Of a stretch of 52,818 bases of DNA, positions 9,001 through 17,270 are shown piece after piece. The DNA lies in the IMG/VR virus record IMGVR_UViG_3300033153_006359, positions 1-52,818 of that record; one strand, 5' to 3'. Below the pieces are notes generated by a model. It did no database searches. It worked only from the letters and a program-made list of their open reading frames with translations, and was not told where the DNA came from. The position numbers and the translations under genes were made by a program. Position 1 is the first letter of the stretch, and every line of letters starts with the position of its first letter. Source of the stretch: a virus.

Positions 9001-12000
9001 GTCTATATCCCTAGAGGATGTACAGGCTCAGCTAGATGAGGAACTTGCTCAAGAGAGTCCACTTACGGAGAGAGGAGAGGAGCTTAAGCAGGTACAGAAT
9101 GCTTGGCAAGGTCTCCAGTTAATCATACGAGAAGGGACTACGCTAGAGAAGAAGCTTGCTAAGATGCTTAGGAGAGCCATAGCTCAAGAGAACTTAGTAG
9201 GTATACCCTTTGGTGAGAGCGATGGTACACAGGTTAGCAGATGGACTGGCTCAGAGGTTATATTAGGTCTAGGTACTCTTCGAGGAGAGAACTATGGCTC
9301 TGTACTGCATGAGATAGTACATAGTCTTACATCTAATAAGCTTAGAGAGAGTGCAGAGTTAGCTAGAGAGGTACAACAGTTAATGGAGGCTTCCCTAGAG
9401 AGTCTACCTCCAGCTGTACGTAATACTGTAGCTAGGATGCAGGAGCTACGTCAACAGTTCCCAGATAATACAGACTTCGCTAGGGCCATGAGAGGTCTTG
9501 GTGACGAGGTAGGTTCTGAGCACTTTGAGTTAGCTTACGGACATCTTAATGAGAGGGAGTTCCTTGCGAATACCTTTAATAAGGAGAGTATGCAAGCTCA
9601 TCTTAAGAGCGTGGAAGGTACTGGCTTCCTCAGGAACCTATATGATAGCTTTATAGATATGGTGAGGAACGCTCTAGGACTTGCACCAGACGCTGATACT
9701 CTGCTTAATGATGTACTGGCTAAGACACTGGATATAGCACGCCAGGAGACTAGCAGAGAGGACTTAGCTGTACAAGATGCTAAGGATAATATTAAGAATC
9801 TAGCTATAGAGAATGTAGAGACTGTCCAGATGAGTAAGGATAAGTTCCTCTCTCTTGCAACCTCTGGTCAGAAGAAGATAGATGAGATAAGAGAGGAAGG
9901 CTTTGTAGAGAGAGGTGATGGTTCTGAGTATATGGAAGGAGAGGAAGCATCCTTTATATACGATGAGGTTGAAGCTGAGAAGAGTCCTTACCCATACTTA
10001 GTGATAGATAAGAAAGGTAAGACAGTAGGGCATGAAGGGAGACATAGAGCTATCTTCGGGCCAGAGCAGATGGATGTAACCTTATTGTACAAGGGTGATA
10101 AGGTAGATGTAGAGAGTATTAAGCCACAGTTTGATGATCTTGATATAGATACCTCTGATCCAGTAAGTAGATCTGCAGTAGAGACAGCTACAGATATTAA
10201 AGATAGTATGATGGGTACCTTTAAGGATGTAGCTAAGAGGTATGTAACACCTATCAGTGATAGACTTAATCAGATAGCTCCTGATCTTAGCTTACGCTTA
10301 AGTAAGATGGACTCTACTGTAGCTCGTAGAGTAGCTAAGACATTCTATGATGCTAATGAGTTCGAGGATCAAGTTAAGGAGAAGTTCAGTACCTTAGAGT
10401 TCAAGCGATTCTCTTATCTCTTACAGAAGGCATCTCAGAATAGTATTAGACAGGCTAAGGATATGGCTAAGGCTGCTGGTGTAGATATGTCGGAGGTATG
10501 GGATAGCTTAGCAGTACTGAGGCAGGATATGTATGATGTAGAGTTACTCAGTGCTGATAAGATGGACAAGGAGTACTTCCCTAGACTCGTTAAGGATATA
10601 GAGGGATTACATGATTACTATGATAAGATAGGAGTACTGCCAGAGATTAAGAAGAAGCTACAAGAGAAGGGTATAGAGCCTACTGAGGAGAATATAGCTG
10701 CCATTATGTCAGATACTCTCGGCAAGGGAGGATATCCTGCACTGCTAGGTAAGCCCGGATCTTCTAAGGCTAGGAACATACGTAAGTTTGAGGAGGAGAT
10801 GTCTCAGTTCTACCACTCTCCCTTTGATGCATTACGAGCTAGTAGTGAGGATGCTATCAATGCTGTAGAACAACATAAGTTAGTAGGTAAGTCTCGTCGT
10901 CTCTCGCTAGAGAGTAAGATAGCTAGACTAGAGAAGAGTCTTGAGACTGAGAGTGATCCTAGGGAAGTACTAAGGATGAAGGAAGACCTTAAGGATCTGC
11001 ATGAGAAGCTGGTAGAACCAGAGGAGATCAGTAAGGCTGGTATAGGTAACTTCTTAAGAGAGAATGGGATCGTAGGGCCAGAGCAGAGAGAGGTAAGGGA
11101 TATGCTGTATGCTAGGTTCAATGAGAGAGGTATGTCAGAGAACATGAGGATGCTTAAGCATACTACCTTAGCTATGACTCTACTGAATCCCACTACTGCT
11201 ATTAAGCAGGTAGCTGATATAGGTATAGCTATCTCTGAGAGAGGGCTTAAGAATACACTAAGTGCACTGAAGGGTATCATGAGTAGAGATGATAGCTTCG
11301 ATCTGTATGAGATGGGTATCCAGCAGTACATCATGGAGCATGGAGAGAGACAGGATCGTACCTCTCAGCTACTCGATAGGGGCTTTAGTATCTCTGGGTT
11401 CAAGATGATGGATTCCTTTGGTAAGCAGATAAGTTATATGTCTAGTCTTAAGGAGATGCAAGGATTAAGTAGAGAAGAGTTCACTAAGAAGCATAAGGAT
11501 CTTAAGAGTATCAAGGATGTAGATGGACTGTATGATAAGTTGCAGAAGGGAGACCTTAGCGATACTGATGTACAGGACTTTATGACTTATAAGGTAGCTC
11601 AACTACAACCTCTCTTCCTCTCTCAGATGTCTGAGAAGATGCTTACTGCTGGTAATGCTAGAGTCTTTGGTATGCTCTTACAGTATGCACTGAGGAGATT
11701 AGGTATGATAAGTACACATATAGCAGAGCTTAAGAAGGAAGGTGGTGTAATGGCTACTGTACCTTATGTAGCTAAGTTGATAGTTGTACTGACAGCTGCG
11801 GAGTATAGTGCTGAGTGTATAGCTGGCATCATCTCTGGTAAGCCTTGTAAGGATATGATGGAACAACTAGAGAAGACTGCCTTCAACATGGTTCTCTTAG
11901 ATAGATTTACTATAGATAGTATGATTAAAGGTAATGTAGCTCAAGGTGCAATGTCCTTGTCTGGTGCCAGTGCTATCGAGTCTATGGATACAATCTTCAA

Positions 12001-12166
12001 GAGTGGCTTAACTCTCTTTGGTGATGATGACTTTGACTTTAAGATGATGAAGAATCTTCCGATGGGTAAGATACCTTACTTCTGGTTCACCGAAGAAGGT
12101 CAAGCTGAGAGGGAGAGGGCATGGGACAAGTCTGGTGAGTATAAGGGTATATTCTCTAGCGAATAA
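6005..12166 (+). CDS. Giant internal virion protein with zincin-type protease motif
   Basis: 2053 residues from ATG 6005 (GGAGG about nine bases upstream); a longer frame from 5936 is unlikely. Visible parts: two short DYxxYLDT-like repeats near the N-terminus; an Ala/Gly-rich, mildly hydrophobic region (about 120-310); long charged coiled-coil and disordered sequence (about 350-980); HEIVH at 1102-1106 with a later EREFLANTF near 1183-1191, together resembling the zinc ligands of a metallopeptidase; GHEGRHRA at 1342-1349, reminiscent of ParB/sulfiredoxin-type motifs; helical sequence to the end with a hydrophobic segment near 1920-1945. Proteins this large at the end of an internal virion cluster are usually ejected with the DNA. 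The protease is predicted from motifs only. Confidence 0.8.
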   Translation: MAVDYYSYLDTGESEVESSDSPDYFGYLDTEKKEEEAAKGLSWTDDSRGFFSDFASEVWRSTGSALESTGRGIETFSGGEYGEGLRNAGEWIQGTEYAKQDYEEATGQEGAIKTFARDVVGTITESFVGTGTAAAVGGAISGGNPFVAGAAGLAQLITQFGGGTYSELMETGAAEGLSGEQLHTYAKNGALWEVIPELGDQIVTVLSAGLLGPAMKGGRKALQAALKAGTISADDIVKGIAKAEAKAGYKAVAGSAVLGGTTEVITSLGQGYEREKVGLEKHDENYARTWLLGAVSSGGPAVLGRAYVNSENKKRTTQELRVLNSDNAEVRTIAAENIYSKIESVDKESAEDFLTVAKESIEQGVPIDTSATFTALYEDASTARLNAEWTAREEAQEVRANKPEELLDDRSTNEVLEKEMELASEEQIKQESLILFDELQGKRRVQEKEDSLRAEQARGQLGTKYATVEPTARDDQEALTRTYDPEVPGEGPTEAQRISRGQAVPSDISSAVPYVPAGRTRPLVPKDAHERTISYWSQPRETREMQADAPEVPVENFSAAIERVSPVHKTALIQAAGEIESKKAELEQATTIDEIDEKHNEIDKLTKKVDKVVQKAVPAEELEQLAKVAEEQEAVSYTAADEIDVVPEEMEEDTKVLPEIYENEKGEQVETLESTEIGSIEVEYNKETGKQKGSRFIVTLKETGEEIVVRGRSAADEILRTGQRPEVVRTKGTKKVSKADRAKLIGKLTELEESVVDYLSSAFNPKGDVYKYIAIKNQVLLNRGKNVNVSDYTDKSIIADAKQLSRKVATSQSEMKAASEAGFGGSGAPLSSLEKEDGAPVEDSYISDTEYGARTDEGKEQDQGELTEEQQVQEEGAVTDTQELATTEEEQATTEGAPTRSTATVEKEHTQEKGKRKRFVSPAGADYHISEGLDQVYRIESELTDSGRKYKGKPIMVAKQALKDADGNTVGTFNTIEEAAGSIGASVGERDVQDFDLDQSISLEDVQAQLDEELAQESPLTERGEELKQVQNAWQGLQLIIREGTTLEKKLAKMLRRAIAQENLVGIPFGESDGTQVSRWTGSEVILGLGTLRGENYGSVLHEIVHSLTSNKLRESAELAREVQQLMEASLESLPPAVRNTVARMQELRQQFPDNTDFARAMRGLGDEVGSEHFELAYGHLNEREFLANTFNKESMQAHLKSVEGTGFLRNLYDSFIDMVRNALGLAPDADTLLNDVLAKTLDIARQETSREDLAVQDAKDNIKNLAIENVETVQMSKDKFLSLATSGQKKIDEIREEGFVERGDGSEYMEGEEASFIYDEVEAEKSPYPYLVIDKKGKTVGHEGRHRAIFGPEQMDVTLLYKGDKVDVESIKPQFDDLDIDTSDPVSRSAVETATDIKDSMMGTFKDVAKRYVTPISDRLNQIAPDLSLRLSKMDSTVARRVAKTFYDANEFEDQVKEKFSTLEFKRFSYLLQKASQNSIRQAKDMAKAAGVDMSEVWDSLAVLRQDMYDVELLSADKMDKEYFPRLVKDIEGLHDYYDKIGVLPEIKKKLQEKGIEPTEENIAAIMSDTLGKGGYPALLGKPGSSKARNIRKFEEEMSQFYHSPFDALRASSEDAINAVEQHKLVGKSRRLSLESKIARLEKSLETESDPREVLRMKEDLKDLHEKLVEPEEISKAGIGNFLRENGIVGPEQREVRDMLYARFNERGMSENMRMLKHTTLAMTLLNPTTAIKQVADIGIAISERGLKNTLSALKGIMSRDDSFDLYEMGIQQYIMEHGERQDRTSQLLDRGFSISGFKMMDSFGKQISYMSSLKEMQGLSREEFTKKHKDLKSIKDVDGLYDKLQKGDLSDTDVQDFMTYKVAQLQPLFLSQMSEKMLTAGNARVFGMLLQYALRRLGMISTHIAELKKEGGVMATVPYVAKLIVVLTAAEYSAECIAGIISGKPCKDMMEQLEKTAFNMVLLDRFTIDSMIKGNVAQGAMSLSGASAIESMDTIFKSGLTLFGDDDFDFKMMKNLPMGKIPYFWFTEEGQAERERAWDKSGEYKGIFSSE

Positions 12167-12179
12167 TAAGGAGTGCAGT

Positions 12180-12356
12180 ATGAATAAGATAATGTATTTT
12201 ATAGTAGAAGATAAGCTTAAGGAGTGGGGTATGGAATACTTGTGGTCAGTATGTGGGCAGGACTATCGTAACTTACTAGCTGAGTATGAGGAAGCTGGAG
12301 ACTTTACTAAGGAAGTAGCTGAGAGGATTAATACGGAGGTTAGTTTGTACTCATGA
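12180..12356 (+). CDS. Small acidic hypothetical protein
   Basis: 58 residues from ATG 12180, preceded by AAGGAG at 12168-12173. Rich in Glu, Tyr and Trp (DKLKEWGMEYLWSVCG), with no signal peptide or membrane segment. Its stop overlaps the endolysin start (ATGA), so the two are likely translated together. Function unknown. Confidence 0.6.
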   Translation: MNKIMYFIVEDKLKEWGMEYLWSVCGQDYRNLLAEYEEAGDFTKEVAERINTEVSLYS

Positions 12357-12910
12357 GATTCAATGAAATAGTTAATACGGTGTATGATAGCTTAGAAGAG
12401 AGTGAAGGTAAGGAAGGGGATACTACTGGTGCTGCGGAGACTGGGAAGATAGGTGTAACTCAGATGGCTAGGGATGCAGTAGGGAATCCTAATATAGATG
12501 ATAGGGAGATAGCTAAGTTGTACCTAATCGATATAGGTGCTAAGCTACAGGGTCTGGAGGGTTATGCTGAGGCACCTGATGGTGTGCAGGTAGCCCTGCT
12601 TGATACTATGTATAATACTGGTGATCAGTTACTAGGTTGGAAGGGTATGGCGGAAGGTCTCAAGGGTGGTGACTATGAGAAGGCCATGAAGAACATACTG
12701 GATACTGCTCAGGTGGAGGGGAAGAGTATGAAGGGACTAGCTAAGAGAAGAGCTAAGGCTTATAATATAGCTTTCCCTTCTTCCATCAGCTCTGTACTAC
12801 AACAGCTAGATGGAACTATTAAATATAACAATAAGGCAGGAGATACTCTCTTTGAGTACAGAGTCCCACGCCATGAGAAGTCTGAGGCTGGAGTCATCAC
12901 CCTCAATTAA
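12353..12910 (+). CDS. Endolysin, GH24-like lysozyme
   Basis: 185 residues. The N-terminal region has a catalytic-type Glu-rich segment (EESEG) followed by TTGAAETGKIGVTQ, like the active-site cleft of T4-type lysozymes. Further on, LLDTMYNTGDQLLGW and GLAKRRAKAYNIA match the conserved helix and the RR motif near the end of that fold. It would cut the glycan strands of peptidoglycan at lysis, or belong to the virion given its place beside virion genes. No signal peptide is seen, so a holin would be needed. An extra C-terminal part of about 40 residues follows the core domain. It is the last gene before the convergent terminator. Confidence 0.75.
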   Translation: MRFNEIVNTVYDSLEESEGKEGDTTGAAETGKIGVTQMARDAVGNPNIDDREIAKLYLIDIGAKLQGLEGYAEAPDGVQVALLDTMYNTGDQLLGWKGMAEGLKGGDYEKAMKNILDTAQVEGKSMKGLAKRRAKAYNIAFPSSISSVLQQLDGTIKYNNKAGDTLFEYRVPRHEKSEAGVITLN

Positions 12911-12966
12911 TTCACACAGATCCATGGTAATCTTGAACTTTATTCACACTTAAGTTATAAAACTAC

Positions 12967-13013
12967 GGGCCATAAAGGATACTTTATTAACCTTTAAGTA
13001 TCCTTTATGGCCC
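12967..13013. terminator. Bidirectional hairpin terminator at convergent junction
   Basis: A perfect 18-bp inverted repeat (12967-12984 with 12996-13013, starting GGGCCATAAAGG) flanks an 11-base loop. It lies between the rightward endolysin gene and the last leftward gene and so can stop transcripts from both sides. A strong T-tract is absent, so termination relies on the very stable stem. Confidence 0.8.
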
Positions 13014-13023
13014 TAATGGTCAC

Positions 13024-13272
13024 TTATTTAACCATTACGATATCCTCATACTTCTCTCTAGAAGTATGTTTCATCTTAGTCTTCCACTTCCGGAAGGCCT
13101 TCTTAACCTTCTTTGATCCCTTCATCTTAAGCTTACTCTTACTGACGTAGGTACCATGCACTGGCTTCTTCCCATCCTTAGTCATTACACAAGAGATCCA
13201 CCTGACTGTACCTCTATATCTTATAGCTTCCTTCTCCATCCGAGAGAAGAACTGTCTATCCATGCAGTTCAT
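13024..13272 (-). CDS. Small basic hypothetical protein
   Basis: 82 residues from ATG 13272, with GGAGG six bases upstream; a GTG one codon earlier is less likely. Very rich in Lys and Arg (SKSKLKMKGSKKVKKAFRKW), so it may bind nucleic acid. It overlaps the gene upstream and is the last gene of the leftward arm. No family recognised. Confidence 0.55.
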   Translation of the reverse strand: MNCMDRQFFSRMEKEAIRYRGTVRWISCVMTKDGKKPVHGTYVSKSKLKMKGSKKVKKAFRKWKTKMKHTSREKYEDIVMVK

Positions 13273-13633
13273 CACCTACCTCCTCAGCCTCGTATAGAGA
13301 CACTTGTTTATCATATGATACTGGTACCATCAAAGGTGTACGAACGGGCTGTGAGCAGCCCCTGAGGTACTCTCCTGCTATCTCCTTAGTTATACTATCC
13401 TGAGCTACCTCTATGCTCTCAAGTATATCCTTAACACTCTGTACGCTACTGCTGTTATCCTTCACTAGGATCTCAAGCATCTTCTTACAAGCATCCTCAA
13501 GAGACTTGAAGAAGCCTACACTCTTATAATAGTTTTCACCCTTCATCTTACCCTTCTCCCTTACTCTCTTCTCAGTGATGCCCCAGTTGTATCTATCAAG
13601 GTTCTCTATTCTATACTTACCTATATTAATCAT
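13256..13633 (-). CDS. Conserved-type small phage protein
   Basis: 125 residues. The pattern (NIGKYRIENLDRYNW, then YYKSVGFFKSLEDACKKML, then a helical segment) is common among small phage and prophage proteins of unknown role. There are no membrane segments or catalytic motifs. It overlaps the downstream basic protein gene and starts nine bases after the upstream gene ends. Confidence 0.6.
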   Translation of the reverse strand: MINIGKYRIENLDRYNWGITEKRVREKGKMKGENYYKSVGFFKSLEDACKKMLEILVKDNSSSVQSVKDILESIEVAQDSITKEIAGEYLRGCSQPVRTPLMVPVSYDKQVSLYEAEEVGDELHG

Positions 13634-13642
13634 ACTCTCTCC

Positions 13643-13834
13643 TTAACTAGTTTGGTCATAGTCTACTCTTAGTCCTCTTATCTCTCTAGAGAAGTGCATG
13701 ATTATCTCCTCTAGCTCCTCATCCGTATAGCTATTAAGACTCCGCATGTTCCCTACGTAGAATTGGATAGATACCTTAGCTCTATCCAGCTTATCCATCG
13801 CCTTAATCTCTGGGTGTATCCAGTAAATCTCCAT
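13643..13834 (-). CDS. Small hypothetical protein
   Basis: 63 residues from ATG 13834, chosen because GGAGG lies eight bases upstream; the longer frame from 13864 has no ribosome site. Contains SYTDEELEEIIMHFSREIRGL, a likely helix-forming segment. A near-perfect palindrome copy lies at 13682-13693. It overlaps the gene upstream by 32 bases. Function unknown. Confidence 0.5.
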   Translation of the reverse strand: MEIYWIHPEIKAMDKLDRAKVSIQFYVGNMRSLNSYTDEELEEIIMHFSREIRGLRVDYDQTS

Positions 13835-14015
13835 ACTCTGATCCTCCGTATACACCTTCACCATACTTATCTAGCTCAAACTGCTCTGTGATGTGCCACA
13901 TGCACCAATCACCATCCTCTCGTACTACTGGGAATGGTGGTGGCTTAGACCTACAGGTACTATCCTGCAGCTCGAATGCTAAGCAAGTCCTACATACTCT
14001 CTCTATCTTTACCAT
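13803..14015 (-). CDS. Small Cys-containing protein, possible zinc binder
   Basis: 70 residues. CRTC near the start, then C and a later WCMWH could bind one zinc ion. A Pro-rich stretch (KPPPFPVV) lies between. The start ATG overlaps the stop of the gene upstream (ATGGTAA). Role unknown. Confidence 0.55.
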   Translation of the reverse strand: MVKIERVCRTCLAFELQDSTCRSKPPPFPVVREDGDWCMWHITEQFELDKYGEGVYGGSEYGDLLDTPRD

Positions 14016-14167
14016 GTTCCTATTGCCTCCGTCAGTCTCTCATCTTCTCCCATCACAACCTTCAGGGATTCTATAGCTAGTGTCAGTGCATCTACTAAGC
14101 TCTCGTGCCCTAGTACCTGTGCCTTATATCGAATACTCTCTAGCGAATACAGATCATCTTCATTCAT
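14009..14167 (-). CDS. Small acidic helical protein
   Basis: 52 residues (starts MNEDDLYSLESIRYK), read directly from the sequence. GGAGAAGAAGG precedes the ATG, and both ends overlap neighbouring genes (ATGA upstream, ATGGTAA downstream), which supports real translation. Predicted to be mostly helical; function unknown. A palindrome copy with one mismatch lies at 14136-14147. Confidence 0.5.
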   Translation of the reverse strand: MNEDDLYSLESIRYKAQVLGHESLVDALTLAIESLKVVMGEDERLTEAIGTW

Positions 14168-14318
14168 CCTTCTTCTCCATCTTACAGTAAGGGCAGAGTA
14201 GCTGTATCACTACAGGTAAGCTCTCCCATGACATCTGAGATACTACAGGCATCCAGTACTTCCTGCAGTGTCTACAGTTAAACTGGATAGCCCTTAGCTT
14301 CTCCCTCCTCTTCCTCAT
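14160..14318 (-). CDS. Small zinc-ribbon-like protein
   Basis: 52 residues beginning MRKRREKLRAIQFNC. Two CxxC pairs (CRHC and CPYC) about 30 residues apart suggest a zinc ribbon; the basic N-terminus would suit nucleic-acid binding. It overlaps the next gene by an ATGA-type junction and the lipoprotein gene upstream by four bases. Function unknown. Confidence 0.5.
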   Translation of the reverse strand: MRKRREKLRAIQFNCRHCRKYWMPVVSQMSWESLPVVIQLLCPYCKMEKKDE

Positions 14319-14476
14319 GGATGACCCCACGGCCTCATAGGTGGGTATGGTTGAGGCATATGATGCATAGGTTGATACACTGGCATAGCACCAAGTACTG
14401 CCCCTGTTATAAACATAGCATCTCTATGGTTACAGCTAGATAACGTAAGAAGCATCAGTATTACTAAGTACCTCAT
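14315..14476 (-). CDS. Small Pro/Met-rich lipoprotein
   Basis: 53 residues from ATG 14476, with GGGAGG five to six bases upstream. A signal sequence (MRYLVILMLLTLSSC) ends in a lipobox, so a lipid-anchored periplasmic protein is expected. The C-terminal part is rich in Pro, Met, His and Tyr (MPQPYPPMRPWGHP), a composition seen in outer-membrane spanins of the Rz1 type. Its early-arm position is unusual for a lysis protein, so surface exclusion is an alternative. Confidence 0.55.
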   Translation of the reverse strand: MRYLVILMLLTLSSCNHRDAMFITGAVLGAMPVYQPMHHMPQPYPPMRPWGHP

Positions 14477-14739
14477 ACATCCTCCCATGTTATAAACTCC
14501 TGCCTCTTCTCGATATGATCTAGTACCATAGAGACCCATTCTTCTCTAGAGAATAAATTCTCCATGATAGCTATCTCTATCGGTACCTCTCCTAGGAAGT
14601 ACCTAGCTCTGACGAAGGGGAAGATAGAGTCTTCCAGCTGTATCTTCTCTGCTCTATCTACCTTAAGCTTCTTCCCGTATACCTCTATCTGTGGAACCAT
14701 AGCTGCGTATGGTTCACCTATCGTTATCGTGTAACTCAT
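14473..14739 (-). CDS. Hypothetical protein
   Basis: 88 residues from ATG 14739 (GGGGGA upstream). Mixed strand/helix composition, with TITIGEPYAAMVPQIEVYGK at the start. A perfect palindrome copy (14542-14553) encodes FSRE in this protein. ATGA overlaps join it to both neighbours. No family recognised. Confidence 0.55.
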   Translation of the reverse strand: MSYTITIGEPYAAMVPQIEVYGKKLKVDRAEKIQLEDSIFPFVRARYFLGEVPIEIAIMENLFSREEWVSMVLDHIEKRQEFITWEDV

Positions 14740-14918
14740 CACTTCCCCCTAAGATCAAAAAGACCACTACCCATTATCAACTTACTATTGGGTGTAAGCT
14801 GTATAAGTTTGTACTGCTCCAGGGATACCTCGTCCTGAGAGATGAAGTACACCTTGTCATCGCATGCACCTGCCATCTGCTCTACCTCTGTATCCTTATC
14901 GAAGATTATTACTATCAT
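14739..14918 (-). CDS. Small hypothetical protein downstream of NrdJ
   Basis: 59 residues from ATG 14918, chosen because GGAGG lies just upstream; a longer frame would run back into nrdJ. Starts MIVIIFDKDTEVEQMAG, a possible beta-alpha unit. It lies 13 bases past the reductase stop. No family recognised, so a link to the reductase is only positional. Confidence 0.5.
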   Translation of the reverse strand: MIVIIFDKDTEVEQMAGACDDKVYFISQDEVSLEQYKLIQLTPNSKLIMGSGLFDLRGK

Positions 14919-14931
14919 CTTATATCCTCCT

Positions 14932-16995
14932 TTAGCTACACTTTGACCACCCACAGTCCAAGCACTTATTGCAACCCTCTGTAAAGATAAGCTGTCCCTC
15001 TCCACACTCAGGACACTTAGTAGTATGACATGCACCACATAATTCTGCTGAGTACATCTTCAAGATTCGTGCTAGATGAGAGGGGACATCATTGATAACC
15101 ACTACACTCTTCTCAAGCTGCTTAATCACTTCCTCCAAGGGTACCCCATACCTGAGGGACAAGGAGAGTTGACGACACAGTGTATTCCAAGTATTATTCT
15201 GCTCATATGGAAACTTAGTAAACACTTCCATTGGCCTACTCTCTGTATCATACGCTATAATAATGTACACCTTCTCATCATCTACTCTGACGATGTATCT
15301 CTTAGCTGAGAGTGTATCTCCAAGGACTGCTTTGTTCGTAGTAGTCCTAGGAGCAACATCTGTATTGCTGTCATCGTTAGTAGATGTAGATAAGACACAA
15401 GCATCTCTGCTGCCTGAGCGGTAGACAGTGATTCCTTTGCACCCACTCTTGTATGCTCTCTCATATGCCTCTTTGATATCTTCTCTTGTACAATCCTCCG
15501 ACATATTAATAGTCTTAGATATACTACTATCTACTCCAGCGTTCTGTATAGCAGCCACCATGTCTATATGATCCTTCCAGTGAATCTCCTCTGCACTCTT
15601 GAATAGGTGAGGCCACTGTAGCAGTACACCCTCCTCACTAATACCTTCTTCCTTGGCTATCCTTTTAACAGGAGCTGCATACATAGTAAAGACTTGATCC
15701 ATATTCTTACGTGTATACTTAGGTGCGAAGTATGGCTCCACCCCAGACGCACAGTTGGCCAGTGTACTCAATGTGCCTGTAGGTGCCTGTGTAGTAATAT
15801 GTGCATTACGTCTCCTAGGTGCACCAACATAGTAGCCAGCATAGTAGCCCTCCTTATCTCCTAACTCTCTAGAGAATAGATCTGCTTCCTTAGTTATAAA
15901 CCTTTGTATCTCAGCTGCTAACTCACGAGCCTCCTCGCTATCATAAGCTATATTAAGATAGATAAAGACATCTGCTAATCCCATGAATCCAAGACCTATC
16001 TTACGAGTCAACTCCATAGCTACCTGGCACTCTGGTATGGGCATCACGCTCTTGTCTAAGATCCTATTGAGGAAGAGTACTGCTATCCTTGTAGTCTCCT
16101 TGAGTTTACTCCAATCAACTTGAGATGATAATTGACCTCCTTGTTCTGACATTTGATACTCTTTAACATGATTACTAAGATTGATACTGCCGAGAGTACA
16201 CGACTCGTAAGGGAGTAGAGGTTGCTCAGAACATGGATTTGTCGCATCCAACCTACCAAGCTCAGGTACCAAGTTCCCAGCCTCTATAGTATCCATGAAG
16301 AGGACTCCAGGCTCTGCTGACGACCACGCTCTCTGCACTAGCTCATCCCATAATGCCAAGTTATCGTAGTAGCTACAATCATCTCCTCCAGGTTCTTCTG
16401 AGTTCAATTGACCTGTAACGCACTCCATAAACTCATCTGTAATACCTACGCTAAGATTAAAGTTCTCTAGCGAACCCTCAGTATCCTTAGCAGCTATGAA
16501 CTTCCATACATCCGGATGCTCACAAGATAGGATACCCATGTTAGCACCACGTCTCCTCCCTCCCTGCTTAATTATGTCAGTAGATACATCTTGTACCTTC
16601 ATAAAGCTGAGAGGGCCAGAAGCGACCCCATCAGTACTGTTGACAACACTACCATTGTTTCTAATGGACGAGTAGTTGCATCCGACACCACCGCCAGACT
16701 TAGAAATAATAGCAGCGTCACTATAGAACTTATAGATTGACTCAATTGAATCCTCCACTGGCAGTACAAAGCATGCACTATGGCTATCAATAGCTGTACC
16801 TGCATTCATCAGAGCTGGGCTATTAGGTAAGAAGTCTAGGTCAAGCATAACCCTATACATTAGTACCCTCTCCTCTGTATCCTTAGCGAAGTGATTAGAC
16901 ACTCTATCAACCAAGTGCTCCCACTCACTCTCACCTTCTAAGAAGTACCGCTCTCGCAGTACTTTCATTGCTGTATCTGTTATCTTAGCACTCAT
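14932..16995 (-). CDS. nrdJ: Adenosylcobalamin-dependent ribonucleotide reductase (class II)
   Basis: 687 residues from ATG 16995 (GGAGG six bases upstream). It would reduce ribonucleotides to deoxyribonucleotides, using coenzyme B12 to make the thiyl radical. Evidence: SHSACFVLPVEDS with the first redox Cys; ISKSGGGVGCNYS; KQGGRRRGANMG; and near residue 250 the active-site block NPCSEQPLLPYESCTLGS, typical of the NrdJ class. The C-terminus has Cys pairs (CGACHTTKCPEC and CNKCLDCGWSKC), as in class II enzymes with a C-terminal zinc and redox tail. Length suits the family. It overlaps the upstream gene by ATGA. Paired with dUTPase, a ThyX-like protein and the CobS/CobT-like genes in the same arm. 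Confidence 0.95.
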   Translation of the reverse strand: MSAKITDTAMKVLRERYFLEGESEWEHLVDRVSNHFAKDTEERVLMYRVMLDLDFLPNSPALMNAGTAIDSHSACFVLPVEDSIESIYKFYSDAAIISKSGGGVGCNYSSIRNNGSVVNSTDGVASGPLSFMKVQDVSTDIIKQGGRRRGANMGILSCEHPDVWKFIAAKDTEGSLENFNLSVGITDEFMECVTGQLNSEEPGGDDCSYYDNLALWDELVQRAWSSAEPGVLFMDTIEAGNLVPELGRLDATNPCSEQPLLPYESCTLGSINLSNHVKEYQMSEQGGQLSSQVDWSKLKETTRIAVLFLNRILDKSVMPIPECQVAMELTRKIGLGFMGLADVFIYLNIAYDSEEARELAAEIQRFITKEADLFSRELGDKEGYYAGYYVGAPRRRNAHITTQAPTGTLSTLANCASGVEPYFAPKYTRKNMDQVFTMYAAPVKRIAKEEGISEEGVLLQWPHLFKSAEEIHWKDHIDMVAAIQNAGVDSSISKTINMSEDCTREDIKEAYERAYKSGCKGITVYRSGSRDACVLSTSTNDDSNTDVAPRTTTNKAVLGDTLSAKRYIVRVDDEKVYIIIAYDTESRPMEVFTKFPYEQNNTWNTLCRQLSLSLRYGVPLEEVIKQLEKSVVVINDVPSHLARILKMYSAELCGACHTTKCPECGEGQLIFTEGCNKCLDCGWSKCS

Positions 16996-17270
16996 AGGCA
17001 ACCTCCGCAACATCCATGTGGAACCTCATCATTAACCTCATCAAGTACTTCATCCTTTAAATCCTCAGGGAATCCCTGAGGCCACTCCTCAATACTCCAA
17101 AGCCCTTGCTCAATATAAGAGTCCTCATAGTTATTAGTGAATCCACAAGATCCACCAGAAGAAAGGCAGAACTTCGGGAAGACCCAACGTATGCCATCGA
17201 TTGTAATTATCAGCTCTCCGGAACACAAGTTAGGGTACGCACCATCATACTCTATCTTTATCTTACTCAA
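16992..17270 (-). CDS. Conserved phage protein with Cys-rich end
   Basis: 92 residues. The pattern YPNLCSGELIITIDGIRWVF, then SSGGSCGF, then EDLKDEVLDEVNDEVPHGCCGGC is a layout I know from many phage genomes as a protein of unknown function. The closing CCGGC cluster could bind metal or be redox-active. Its stop overlaps the nrdJ start, so co-translation with the reductase is likely; any functional link is inferred. Confidence 0.7.
   Translation of the reverse strand: MSKIKIEYDGAYPNLCSGELIITIDGIRWVFPKFCLSSGGSCGFTNNYEDSYIEQGLWSIEEWPQGFPEDLKDEVLDEVNDEVPHGCCGGCL

Noticed and set aside
10810-11334. A 174-residue minus-strand frame inside the giant virion protein gene
   Set aside because: Shadow of a well-supported coding frame; no ribosome site or domain.
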